In this document: one piece after another, positions 6,014-13,391 of the stretch
Layout of the letters: every line of letters begins with the position of its first letter
How positions within the stretch are numbered: the first letter of the stretch is position 1
From: JANQKX01 sp039028695
GTDB taxonomy: Bacteria; Pseudomonadota; Alphaproteobacteria; Kiloniellales; Kiloniellaceae
Assembly: GCA_039028695.1 (NCBI GenBank)
Contig: JBCCHN010000113.1
Span: 1 to 17,015 of the forward strand
Length of the DNA stretch: 17,015 nucleotides
Reading direction: 5' to 3'
Notes under the pieces: model-generated
Told to the model about the DNA's origin: nothing
Database searches by the model: none
What the model saw: the letters and a program-made list of their open reading frames with translations, nothing else
Program-made: the position numbers and the translations under genes

Positions 6014-7819
6014 ATGAAACTTAGAGAGCAGCCGGATCATTCAACGTCAAAACTCGATCAGTCGGATCCGGCTGAATCTTTGAATGCTGCCCGGATCATG
6101 GCGCGAGCTCTGGCGGCAGCTCATCCGGATGAGGAGCGTCTTTCCCTAGCCAGGTCATTTTGTTTCAGGCTTGTCGCGGCCTGGTGGCGTGTTCTCAGCG
6201 ATGGAGATGAGAGTCACTCTTTGCGCCCATTGTTGCAGCCGCTTGAGCTTGAACCCCTTCCGGAACCTGCTGCGGCTAGTGCGGATAGTATTGGGCATGC
6301 TGCCGCAGCTTGCCCGCCGGAATCAGCAGTTTATGCAATAGGGATGACCTATATCGGGATGTTGCCCCAAGCGTTCCGAGCGCAAAATGGAGTGTACTAC
6401 ACTCCGCCGCCACTGACTGCCCGGCTTATTGAACAGGCTGGTGAGGCTGGTGTGGATTGGAGTAAGGCCAGGGTTCTTGATCCGGCCTGTGGTGGCGGTG
6501 CGTTTTTGGCACCGGTGGCACAGAAGATTCTCGATGCACTGCCCAATGTTACCCCATCCATTCTGGTGAAAAATATATCCAGCCGGTTGCGCGGATATGA
6601 AATTGATCCATTTGCAGCCTGGCTCTCACAAGTCACGTTAGACGCCGTAATGCTTCCAATCTGCAGGAAGGCAGGCCGAAAGCTACCTGTTGTCGTGAGT
6701 ATCGGAGATAGCCTGCAACGCAGCCCGCCGCGAGAACGCTTCGATCTTGTAATTGGAAATCCACCCTATGGCCGGGTGCGGCTTGATCCAGAAGAGAGGG
6801 TACGTTTTCGGCGCAGTCTTTTCGGGCATGCGAATCTGTACGGTCTATTCACAGATCTGGCTTTGCGGCATGTCAAATCAGACGGCCTTGTTGCCTACGT
6901 AACGCCGACGAGCTTTTTGGCCGGCGAGTATTTCAAGAACCTTCGAACCCTTCTCGGCAAACAGGCCCCGCCGGTCTGCATCGATTTGGTGGCAGCACGT
7001 AAAGGCGTCTTCGAGGATGTCCTGCAGGAAACGCTTCTAGCAACCTACAAGAAATCCAAGGATCTGCAGTCAGCCCCCGTTCATGAGGTCATGCCAATTG
7101 ATGCCGAGCACCTGCAGATCACGAAAACAGGCTGTTTTCACCTTCCAACGGACCCTTCGAAACCCTGGCTAATGCCGCGTTCGCCGGAACAGGCATCGTT
7201 GATCGATCGTCTGCAATCATTTGAGAGTCGACTGTTTGATTGGGGGTATGGAGTAAGCACCGGCCCTCTTGTGTGGAACCGGTTCAAGAATCAGCTGTGT
7301 TCCAGAAAGGGAAAGGGCCGTTATCCACTTATCTGGGCTGAAGCAGTTACCGCAGATGGACGGTTCGTGTTTCGTGCTGAGAAGCGTAACCATCAGCCCT
7401 ATTTTGCGGTGAAAGAGCGGGATGGTTGGTTGGTTACGCGATCTCCTTGCGTGCTCCTGCAGCGTACGACGGCTAAAGAACAAAATCGCCGTCTGATAGC
7501 AGCTCCCTTGCCCAAGAGTTTCCTAACCAAGCATGGGGCAGTGGTCATTGAGAACCATCTGAACATGCTGCGGCCGCTAGCGTCGAGGCCGGCTATTTCA
7601 CCATCAGTGCTTGCGGCATTCCTCAATAGCGAAGCAGCTGATCGGGCCTTCCGTTGCATCAGTGGTTCTGTGGCCGTTTCAGCTTATGAATTGGAATCAT
7701 TGCCATTGCCGCCCGTGAACAGCTTGCGATGCCTTTCTGAATTGGTGCGGCGGCGCGCAAGCAGAGATGATATTGAGGCTGAGTGCAGCCGTCTTTTCGA
7801 AAAAGATGAGACGGTTTGA
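6014..7819 (+). CDS. Type II N6-adenine DNA methyltransferase (PstI/BsuBI-type partner)
   Basis: The enzyme transfers a methyl group from S-adenosylmethionine to adenine N6 and protects the host from the nuclease encoded next. The SAM-binding motif I is DPACGGGAFL (156-165), preceded by the usual GVYYTPPPLTARLI segment of the gamma class. The catalytic motif IV is NPPYG (249-253), and a target-recognition domain should lie in the C-terminal half. At 601 aa it is longer than the roughly 500-aa PstI and BsuBI methyltransferases as I remember them; about 110 extra residues precede the YYTP segment. The stop TGA shares one base with the ATG of the nuclease gene (TGATG), so methylase is made first. 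Predicted target is CTGCAG, inferred from the neighbour. The gene itself carries five CTGCAG sites. Confidence 0.88.
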   Translation: MKLREQPDHSTSKLDQSDPAESLNAARIMARALAAAHPDEERLSLARSFCFRLVAAWWRVLSDGDESHSLRPLLQPLELEPLPEPAAASADSIGHAAAACPPESAVYAIGMTYIGMLPQAFRAQNGVYYTPPPLTARLIEQAGEAGVDWSKARVLDPACGGGAFLAPVAQKILDALPNVTPSILVKNISSRLRGYEIDPFAAWLSQVTLDAVMLPICRKAGRKLPVVVSIGDSLQRSPPRERFDLVIGNPPYGRVRLDPEERVRFRRSLFGHANLYGLFTDLALRHVKSDGLVAYVTPTSFLAGEYFKNLRTLLGKQAPPVCIDLVAARKGVFEDVLQETLLATYKKSKDLQSAPVHEVMPIDAEHLQITKTGCFHLPTDPSKPWLMPRSPEQASLIDRLQSFESRLFDWGYGVSTGPLVWNRFKNQLCSRKGKGRYPLIWAEAVTADGRFVFRAEKRNHQPYFAVKERDGWLVTRSPCVLLQRTTAKEQNRRLIAAPLPKSFLTKHGAVVIENHLNMLRPLASRPAISPSVLAAFLNSEAADRAFRCISGSVAVSAYELESLPLPPVNSLRCLSELVRRRASRDDIEAECSRLFEKDETV

Positions 7820-8901
7820 TGAGCCTTCCCCCTTACATCAGCCGAGAGGCGATCGGCGAGCGATTGCCAATGATCTTTCCGGAGGGGACGCCCAATCGCG
7901 GCTACTGCATACGTGAGCTGGCGGCCAGTACCGTTTTTACGATGCTCTATATCGGTGCCGTGGAAGGCACGGGTCAGTTTCTTGGACCTGCTCATGTGTA
8001 TCGGATGACAGGGCAACAGGCTTCCATAGCGGAAGCTGACGCGCGAGAAGATTACGCAGCAAACGTACTGAAGAAGAATTTCCAGGCACCTGGCGAGCGT
8101 TGGTATGCGGACAATACCCGCGAGCCTATCCGTGATGAGACATTGCGGGAAGGTTTGATGGAAGTAGGCGCTGTGATCGCGCGTGATGATCTAGCGACCA
8201 CATCGAGCAAACCCCGCTATGCGATGAAAGCCGGATTTGCAGAGCTATTTGATCCAGCCTTATCCGGTGAGGATCTGGAAGTAGCCGTCAGCAAATGGCA
8301 AGACCAGAACTTGACCAAAAGCGCTCTTGCCCGCGTGAAAATTATGCAGGCTGGTGCCGCCGCTTCAAAATCTGGCGTGCTCGTTACTTTTCCAAACAAG
8401 GAAACCAGGCAACTCGCGCCTGGACCAAGTTCGGTCATTTCCAAGGCGGTAATTGAGGACTTTGCCCCAAGGTTCCTTGATAAACCGGCGGTACTTTGGC
8501 TCAGCGAGAGTGGCAACAAGGTCGTGACGCGTGATGATGAGATCGCAAATGCAATCGGCTTGAAAATTGAGACCGACAAGAACCTTCCGGACTTGGTTCT
8601 CGTTGATTTGGGACCAGCTGAGCCCTTGATTGTCTTTGCAGAGGTTGTGGCAACGGATGGACCGATATCAACTCGCCGGCAGGAGGCCTTATATGCCTTG
8701 ACCGATGCTGCCGGCTTTGACCGTTCGCACATCGCCTTCCTAACGGCCTATCAGGACCGTGAATCAGCGGCTTTCAAGAAAACTGTGCCATCGCTTGCAT
8801 GGGGTTCCTTCGCCTGGTTCGCATCGGAACCGAGTGATCTGGTCCACATGAGAGGTGGATCAAGTACAGGTACTAAATTGGCAGATATTATTGGGAGTTG
8901 A
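7819..8901 (+). CDS. BsuBI/PstI-family type II restriction endonuclease
   Basis: The 360-aa protein matches the BsuBI/PstI family. The N-terminal half (SREAIGERLPMIFPEGTPN, ASTVFTMLYIGAV, LGPAHVYRM) is the family helical domain. The C-terminal half carries the PD-(D/E)xK-like nuclease core, with PDLVLVD at residues 257-263, then FAEVVATDGPI around Glu275, the highly conserved family stretch, and RRQEAL after it. These enzymes cut CTGCAG to leave 3-prime overhangs. A TTG at 7816 is also in frame; I prefer the ATG at 7819, which overlaps the methylase stop. No controller gene is present. It faces the RHH gene at 8908 tail to tail with only six bases between stops. Confidence 0.88.
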   Translation: MSLPPYISREAIGERLPMIFPEGTPNRGYCIRELAASTVFTMLYIGAVEGTGQFLGPAHVYRMTGQQASIAEADAREDYAANVLKKNFQAPGERWYADNTREPIRDETLREGLMEVGAVIARDDLATTSSKPRYAMKAGFAELFDPALSGEDLEVAVSKWQDQNLTKSALARVKIMQAGAAASKSGVLVTFPNKETRQLAPGPSSVISKAVIEDFAPRFLDKPAVLWLSESGNKVVTRDDEIANAIGLKIETDKNLPDLVLVDLGPAEPLIVFAEVVATDGPISTRRQEALYALTDAAGFDRSHIAFLTAYQDRESAAFKKTVPSLAWGSFAWFASEPSDLVHMRGGSSTGTKLADIIGS

Positions 8902-8907
8902 AGGGAA

Positions 8908-9213
8908 TCAGATCACGAGCACGACACGCGACTTTGTTCCATCAGGCTCTTCAATGACGATCTTTTTTCCATCTCGCTCAGCAGAAATCATTAAGTCGTA
9001 TACCTGCAGAGCATGACGTATTACGGCGGACACGGAAGGGGCTTCTGAATAGTCTCTGATTGCCTCAAGCCGTGCCAATGTTGAGCCATTCATGTGAATA
9101 TGAAGGCGTTTCCTCTCTTCGGGATCGCCTCCGCCTTTTACGGCGGTGTCGGGAAACCCTCTAAGGGTACGCTGCTCATCATACGGTTGAATGATCAATG
9201 AACTCAGTGGCAT
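8908..9213 (-). CDS. RHH-like DNA-binding protein, unknown role
   Basis: The 101-aa protein has a short N-terminal arm, then a strand and two helices (RKRLHIHMNGSTLARLEAIRD and SVSAVIRHALQVYDLMI, residues about 35-77), the pattern of CopG/Arc-type RHH repressors. A small beta tail follows (KIVIEEPDGTKSRVVLVI). It is downstream of a 29-aa membrane peptide gene with 12 bases between them, and they probably form one transcript. It ends next to the restriction gene. It may be a regulator of its own operon or of the R-M genes, but neither is shown; the start ATG lacks a good ribosome site, pointing to coupling with the upstream peptide. Confidence 0.65.
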   Translation of the reverse strand: MPLSSLIIQPYDEQRTLRGFPDTAVKGGGDPEERKRLHIHMNGSTLARLEAIRDYSEAPSVSAVIRHALQVYDLMISAERDGKKIVIEEPDGTKSRVVLVI

Positions 9214-9225
9214 GTTTTATCCGAT

Positions 9226-9315
9226 CTAGTCGCGGCGCTTATACTTCTTAACTTCGATATAGGTGCGAATGACAACGCAAACCGTTGCGATTGCAATCAG
9301 AGTCAATTCTAACAT
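9226..9315 (-). CDS. Tiny 29-aa single-span membrane protein
   Basis: This short gene is preceded by a good ribosome site, AGGAG, eight bases before ATG 9315. The product has a hydrophobic stretch at residues 2-16 (LELTLIAIATVCVVI) and a very basic tail (KKYKRRD), so by the positive-inside rule the C-terminus stays in the cytoplasm. No toxin family is recognised for certain, but a minute hydrophobic protein with a lysine/arginine tail resembles type I toxins or small membrane regulators. The RHH gene follows 12 bases after its stop, suggesting an operon, possibly a membrane peptide with its regulator. Confidence 0.6.
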   Translation of the reverse strand: MLELTLIAIATVCVVIRTYIEVKKYKRRD

Positions 9316-9417
9316 ATCCGTTTTCTCCTAGTTTTCTATTGGAAAGATAAGAGAAAATACAATAAAAACAATGTGTTATGTGTGTGTAATTGATGGGCAA
9401 TTTGTGGGCACATTGTT
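9316..9417 (-). promoter_or_regulatory. Leader and promoter candidate of the 29-aa/RHH operon with 9-bp inverted repeat
   Basis: On the minus strand TTGTTT (9372-9367), a 16-base spacer and TATCTT (9350-9345) form a plausible sigma70 promoter, ending about 30 bases before the start. The -35 overlaps one arm of a perfect inverted repeat, AACAATGTG (9367-9375) and CACATTGTT (9409-9417). A repressor such as the RHH product could bind there. The region is AT-rich. Confidence 0.4.
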
Positions 9418-9425
9418 GATGATGC

Positions 9426-9587
9426 TTAACTGCTCAGGTATTTCGCGAGCGTCGTCCTGGACCCGATCCCGAGAGCCTTCATGATCTCGGCCGGCTTCAC
9501 GCCTTTGGCCTTCAAGGCGCGGGCGCGCGCCGGATCAGCTTTGAAGGTGCCATTCTTGCGGCCTTTGTAGACGCCTTTTGCTTTACA
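9426..9587 (-). pseudogene. C-terminal remnant of a serine recombinase
   Basis: Reading the minus strand, the frame ending at TAA 9428-9426 gives KGVYKGRKNGTFKADPARARAL, then PAEIMKALGIGSRTTLAKYL. This is the linker and helix-turn-helix end of Hin/Tn3-type resolvases. Homology-like sequence stops near 9587; upstream of that the frame reads unrelated residues and soon meets a stop, so the catalytic domain is gone. It is not the missing end of the intact recombinase at 9693, which has its own C-terminal domain. The 9588-9692 stretch shows no gene. Confidence 0.75.
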
Positions 9588-9692
9588 CCCCAGAATGAAC
9601 ACCAGACGGTCTGCAGAAGTGGGAGCGCAGGCCAGAATTTAGGCACATTCAGCCGACTCTATTTTAAACATTGAGCAGCTGTGAAGCAGGCA

Positions 9693-10244
9693 TTAAGGCG
9701 CTTGAAGTCTGGAAATGGTTGAGTGTGATACTCCCATATCGCGGCCAATCTCCCGGCAACTATCGCCGGTTGCCAGCCGCTCTAGGGCTTTGGCAATCTG
9801 GTGTTTGCTCAGCTTCGGTTTTGGGCCGAACTTTACGCCCTTGTCTCTGGCGATCGATCGCCCTTCGGCGGCTCTCCGGTTGATCCGCTCGCGTTCATCC
9901 TCAGCCAGAGCAGAGAGCAAGGCCATCAGACCCTTGCCGAGTGGCGTCGTGAGATCAAGGTGTGGTTTGTCCAGGACGCGGACCATAGCACCACGGCCGG
10001 CGACTCTATCTATGATCTTGATGCCATCTGCCATTGAGCGCGTGGCACGGTCCCACTCTGCGACGACCAGGATGTCATCAGATCCTAAGGTGTCGATTGC
10101 CTTTTCAAGTTGCGGCCGGCCCTTAGTGCTCTTGCCACTCGCAGTGTCGCGAAAAACCTTCTCGACGCCGGCAGTGCGTAGCGCCGCGATCTGGCGATCG
10201 ATATTTTGCCCCTTGGTGGACACTCTGGCATAGCCGATCAACAT
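9693..10244 (-). CDS. Serine recombinase, resolvase/invertase family
   Basis: The 183-aa protein cuts and rejoins DNA through a phosphoserine link. It begins MLIGYARVST with the catalytic Ser9. The conserved active-site arginines lie in EWDRATRS (Arg66, Arg69). The E-helix region follows (GLMALLSALAEDERERINRR), then the C-terminal helix-turn-helix (SCREIGRDMGVSHSTISRL). Length and domain order are those of Tn3-type resolvases and Hin-type invertases. The frame extends to 10301, but the ATG at 10244 gives the family N-terminus exactly. No transposase accompanies it, so it is likely a plasmid multimer resolution system or a transposon relic; the repeats just upstream are candidates for its site. 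Confidence 0.88.
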   Translation of the reverse strand: MLIGYARVSTKGQNIDRQIAALRTAGVEKVFRDTASGKSTKGRPQLEKAIDTLGSDDILVVAEWDRATRSMADGIKIIDRVAGRGAMVRVLDKPHLDLTTPLGKGLMALLSALAEDERERINRRAAEGRSIARDKGVKFGPKPKLSKHQIAKALERLATGDSCREIGRDMGVSHSTISRLQAP

Positions 10245-10360
10245 GCTTTCCAGGATATCAAATTGACTGGAGACTTGCACCGAAAATATGCACCGATTCA
10301 CAGCCCGGAATTTAGGGCTCTACCTTGATGGTGCATAACTCATGACTTATGCACCGGAGC
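10245..10360. promoter_or_regulatory. Candidate res recombination site
   Basis: Directly upstream of the recombinase start, the word TGCACCG occurs three times in one direction (10276-10282, 10289-10295, 10350-10356). A perfect 9-bp inverted repeat, GGTGCATAA (10330-10338) and TTATGCACC (10347-10355), has an 8-base spacer. Clustered imperfect dyads upstream of a resolvase are the usual form of a res site. The crossover point cannot be named. Confidence 0.5.
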
Positions 10361-10369
10361 AAATAGACC

Positions 10370-10754
10370 TTACATTACCGAGAAAATCTCCCATTCGTCA
10401 GGAATACCTTTCAATTGACGACGGCCGATCTCTTCAAACTGCAAACCAGAACCGGCAACGAGATCTTTTACTGTTCGCGAAGAGAAAATCTGTGATGGTC
10501 CCGCCAAGTCCATTACTCGTGCCGAGATATTGACGGCGATGCCACTCACATCGTTGTTGGAAACCTCGATTTCGCCGGTATGAAGGCCTTGTCTGATTTG
10601 AAGCCCCAGGGTCGACAAGGCATCTCGCAGTTCACGAGAAAATCGGATAGCTCTCCCGGGTCCATCGAAAGTCGCTAAAATTCCATCACCCAATGACTTC
10701 ACAAATTTCCCACGGTGGCGCTCAAGCAGATTGTGAACTGTTTTGTCGTGCTTG
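10370..10754 (-). pseudogene. Truncated class III adenylate/guanylate cyclase
   Basis: The minus-strand frame up to about 10754 encodes roughly 128 residues of the C-terminal part of a class III cyclase domain. It has FVKSLGDGILATFDGPGRAI (the GDG metal-binding region), GLHTGEIEVSNNDVSGIAVN and ISARVMDLAGPSQIF, ending with GRRQLKGIPDEWEIF. The first metal-binding strand and the whole N-terminus are missing; sequence further upstream is IS-derived. The open frame to 10939 is an accidental fusion with that IS end. The product should be inactive. Such cyclases are usually chromosomal, so this is a captured fragment. Confidence 0.8.
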
Positions 10755-10955
10755 TGACCGGGGTCCCCCAGGTGGTCCAGTTCCAGAGTTAGGATCTGGC
10801 ATGGTTCTGAGCCAGCGGTAGGCTGGCCCGCCCCATAGCGTAGGACAGCCGGGCGGCTGGTGGCAATATGGCTTGTGGAGCTGGAGGCCTGTAGCCGAGC
10901 GAACTGTGTGGTCTCTCGGTGTTGTAAAAGGTTCGCCACTGCTCGATGAGGACTT
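10755..10955 (-). mobile_element. IS3-family (IS407-like) insertion sequence remnant
   Basis: A minus-strand frame inside this stretch reads VLIEQWRTFYNTERPHSSLG then YRPPAPQAI, the unmistakable C-terminus of IS3-family OrfB transposases. The likely IS end is TGACCGGGGTCCCCCAGG at 10755, beginning with the TG typical of the family, exactly where cyclase sequence resumes. Transposase-like sequence fades near 10955, so only about 200 bp of the element survives and it cannot move. The other end is lost. Confidence 0.75.
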
Positions 10956-10978
10956 TAAAATGGACAATTTGCAGTGAA

Positions 10979-11536
10979 TTATGATTGCCTACGACCAAGA
11001 TGGCGGGACTGTTCCCGTTTCCCGGTGATATCCTGACTGTTTGTTTTCATTCGATCTATCTTGTCTCGAACCCGTGAGGCTTGCCTTACAGCAGGATCGG
11101 CAGTGCGGATATTGCTGCGATCCTCTTCCAGGGATCGGGCGTTCTGGATTTCACGATCTATGTTCTTATTGAGGGCATCGCGCAGTTGAGCAATTTGCTG
11201 AGCGTGTTCCGGTCCATACTTGTTTTCGACAGCCTTACGGACTAACCGTCTTTGTTCTTCGATTGGGAGCCCTTTGACGCCTGATGGAGAGAGGATGAGG
11301 TCAGCCGGCGGCCGAGCCTTTTTGCTGGTGATTTCCTTAGCTAGCAGATCGCGCTGACGTTCGAGACGTTCCTGTTCCTTCTTAAGTTGACTATCACGGT
11401 AGCGGACCATGGACTGGATGCTCTCTTGGCGATTTTGATCTTGGATCATTCGCATGTTGTGGTCGCGTTTTTGCTCATCAGTACCCTGAACTGCTATACT
11501 AAGATTTTGTTTTAAAGAATTTTCTTTTTCAGACAT
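10979..11536 (-). CDS. Coiled-coil charged protein next to the coupling ATPase
   Basis: The 185-aa protein from ATG 11536 is not recognised. Residues 20-75 are a long helix rich in Gln, Glu, Arg and Lys (YRDSQLKKEQERLERQRDLL), a probable coiled coil. A short conserved-looking middle follows (PADLILSPSGVKGLPIEEQR), then a second helical half with a basic end. Composition resembles relaxase tails and other relaxosome accessory proteins. The frame is open far upstream to 11782, but that part is antisense to the gene at 11549 and reads as Cys-rich nonsense, so the shorter start is used. Its position downstream of the coupling ATPase suggests a mobilization role, as yet unproved. Confidence 0.6.
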   Translation of the reverse strand: MSEKENSLKQNLSIAVQGTDEQKRDHNMRMIQDQNRQESIQSMVRYRDSQLKKEQERLERQRDLLAKEITSKKARPPADLILSPSGVKGLPIEEQRRLVRKAVENKYGPEHAQQIAQLRDALNKNIDREIQNARSLEEDRSNIRTADPAVRQASRVRDKIDRMKTNSQDITGKREQSRHLGRRQS

Positions 11537-11548
11537 TTGAGAGATACC

Positions 11549-11860
11549 ATGACCAAACAGAGCATTACATTTGAAGACATAATAACAGATCGAGACGGCA
11601 ATGCATCCAAGGCGCAGTTCGTGGCGCTTGCACGCGAGCTGATTGGCGATGGTCGCAGGCCTGATAGAGTATTCCGCGCCATGTTGAGTGCAGCTTATGA
11701 GACCAGCATTGAGCATTGTGAGATCGAGCACTATCGTTTCGTTGTATCGGCAGCAGCAGATACCGCCGACTGGAAAAAACAACTTGAAAAGATTATCGAT
11801 GACGAACTGAATGAGCCACAGAACAAGGCATTTCTGAAAGAGATTGGTTTGGTTGATTAG
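11549..11860 (+). CDS. Unknown 103-aa helical protein, paralogue of the 5557 gene
   Basis: The protein is helical and acidic, with a middle section ARELIGDGRRPDRVFRAMLSAAYETS that aligns with the protein at 5557-5877. ATG 11549 is preferred over an in-frame TTG at 11537. Its start lies only 12 bases from the divergent start codon at 11536, so the two messages must overlap at their 5-prime ends or one is nearly leaderless. It lies on the opposite strand to all its neighbours, and its stop overlaps the stop of the coupling ATPase by four bases, which would make convergent transcripts interfere. Function unknown. Confidence 0.6.
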   Translation: MTKQSITFEDIITDRDGNASKAQFVALARELIGDGRRPDRVFRAMLSAAYETSIEHCEIEHYRFVVSAAADTADWKKQLEKIIDDELNEPQNKAFLKEIGLVD

Positions 11861-13389
11861 CCTTTCCCGAAGTGCACTTCACGTACGTCTTTGAGGGCTT
11901 CTTTCCAACGAGGTACTTCATACCAGGGCGTGCGATCGACTATATAAAGCCGTGTGCCGCCAATTTTGCCCGTTCGGATGATCTGCTTTCCTTCACCGAT
12001 GGCCATAATATCCTCCGATTGAAGTACCGGTCGAGCGTGTTCTGAAATACCAAAGGAAGCGCTTTCTACCTGCCCACCGGATTTGTTTACCCCACGAGTT
12101 GCGACCGTGGTCTTGCCGCTCCATGTCTCGACGTCGCGCAGCAGGTCGGGTTCGGTAATTAGCCACATATGGAGGATGCCAGATTGACTCTCAAAATTTG
12201 AAATTGTGTGCCCCGAATAACCTTTGGCTTTGAGAGCGGCACGACCTTGGCACAAGCCCCATAGTTGCACACCTTTGCCAGCATAAAGCGTGAGTGCTTT
12301 TGGAATCACGGCCATATAGGGAAGGTTCGCTAACTCATCGATCATTACGGTAACGGGAATGGGGCCAGACTCTTGGGCACAGGCATTCACAATTGCGGAG
12401 ATGGTCAAGGAAACCCAGCCTGAGCAAGCTTCGAGGCGATCGGAGCTTCCGATTAAGTACAGGGTGGTTAGCTCATGGCGCATATCTGCCGGGTCAAAAT
12501 TTGAGGAAGCTGTGATTTCTGCAAGTGGTGTTCCGGGCCGAAAGTTCCACAGCGCTGTGGTCAATTCGGATTCATAAGCGTTCCATTGATCGGTGCTTTC
12601 ATGAATGTCGATAATCTTGTTTGCCAAGCCAGCCAAGCCTTCATCCCCACAATCCATGATGGTCTCGACGGTTGGGATGAGATCCTTGAAAATGAAGGCC
12701 CACATTTCGGCGAGCGTGCAGCGATCCGGTCGATACCGCGCTGCCCATTCGAGCCAGATGGCCATTACCTGTTGTGCCCCGGCCGCAACCCATTTGTCTT
12801 TCCCTTCGCTAGGCGGGACAAGCGACATGCATAGCTGAAGAGCATCTTCGGTAACGCTATGTCCTAGTTGAGCCTTGTCAATTATGCGCTGAAATGGGTT
12901 GAGTTTGAAGGATGGTGCATCCAGTAGCCCATACGGGTTGAGAGCAATAATGCGGTGGCCGTTTGACTTCCTGTGTTCAGCGCTTGCATAAGCATTCTCT
13001 CCGTCCTTAATGTCGTTCACAACCAAAGACCGGTTGAACACGTGAGCCAGGTTAGGAAGAATGATATCCCGACCTTTGCCAGAGCGTGTCATACCATAGT
13101 TGAGTAAGTGCATGTCGCCGTTGTAAAATAGTGGTTGGTTCTCCATAGCGCCGAGAAAAAGACCATTAGGATCCAACATATTTTCGATCTTGGCATCGGT
13201 GAGATCACCTAGCCGACCCGCCCCTAACTTGTTGGATGCTTCGGGATTTTCAACATATTGTTGAACACGACGGCTTTCTTTGATGGACTCTTGTGCGCGC
13301 GCTTCTTGCTCACGTGCTCGTTGTTGGGCCTCCACACCTTCAATGAAACTATATGCCTGCATAGCTCCTTGAGCGAACCGCCAGAGCAT
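11857..13389 (-). CDS. VirD4/TraG-type coupling ATPase lacking a membrane segment
   Basis: Type IV coupling proteins link the relaxosome to the secretion channel and power DNA export. This 510-aa protein has Walker A GMTRSGKG (99-106) followed by the family segment RDIILPNLAHVFNRSLVVND (107-126), and Walker B VMIDELANLP with Asp351 and Glu352. The GLCQGRAAL motif of the family follows, then the TRGVNKSGGQ and IRTGKIGGTRLY region near the end. The N-terminus (residues 1-50) is a charged helix (AQQRAREQEARAQESIKESR), whereas VirD4, TraG and TrwB carry two membrane spans there. The missing anchor may be supplied by the three-span protein encoded two bases upstream. No VirB genes are in the plasmid, so it needs a helper channel. 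Confidence 0.88.
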   Translation of the reverse strand: MLWRFAQGAMQAYSFIEGVEAQQRAREQEARAQESIKESRRVQQYVENPEASNKLGAGRLGDLTDAKIENMLDPNGLFLGAMENQPLFYNGDMHLLNYGMTRSGKGRDIILPNLAHVFNRSLVVNDIKDGENAYASAEHRKSNGHRIIALNPYGLLDAPSFKLNPFQRIIDKAQLGHSVTEDALQLCMSLVPPSEGKDKWVAAGAQQVMAIWLEWAARYRPDRCTLAEMWAFIFKDLIPTVETIMDCGDEGLAGLANKIIDIHESTDQWNAYESELTTALWNFRPGTPLAEITASSNFDPADMRHELTTLYLIGSSDRLEACSGWVSLTISAIVNACAQESGPIPVTVMIDELANLPYMAVIPKALTLYAGKGVQLWGLCQGRAALKAKGYSGHTISNFESQSGILHMWLITEPDLLRDVETWSGKTTVATRGVNKSGGQVESASFGISEHARPVLQSEDIMAIGEGKQIIRTGKIGGTRLYIVDRTPWYEVPRWKEALKDVREVHFGKG

Positions 13390-13391
13390 GT

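Noticed and set aside
10370..10939. 189-aa frame as an intact cyclase gene
   Set aside because: Its first third is IS3 terminal sequence in the wrong frame; the cyclase lacks its first metal-binding strand.
10979..11782. 267-aa form of the coiled-coil protein starting at 11782
   Set aside because: The extra 82 residues are antisense to the 103-aa gene and look non-coding; ATG 11536 begins the helical protein cleanly.
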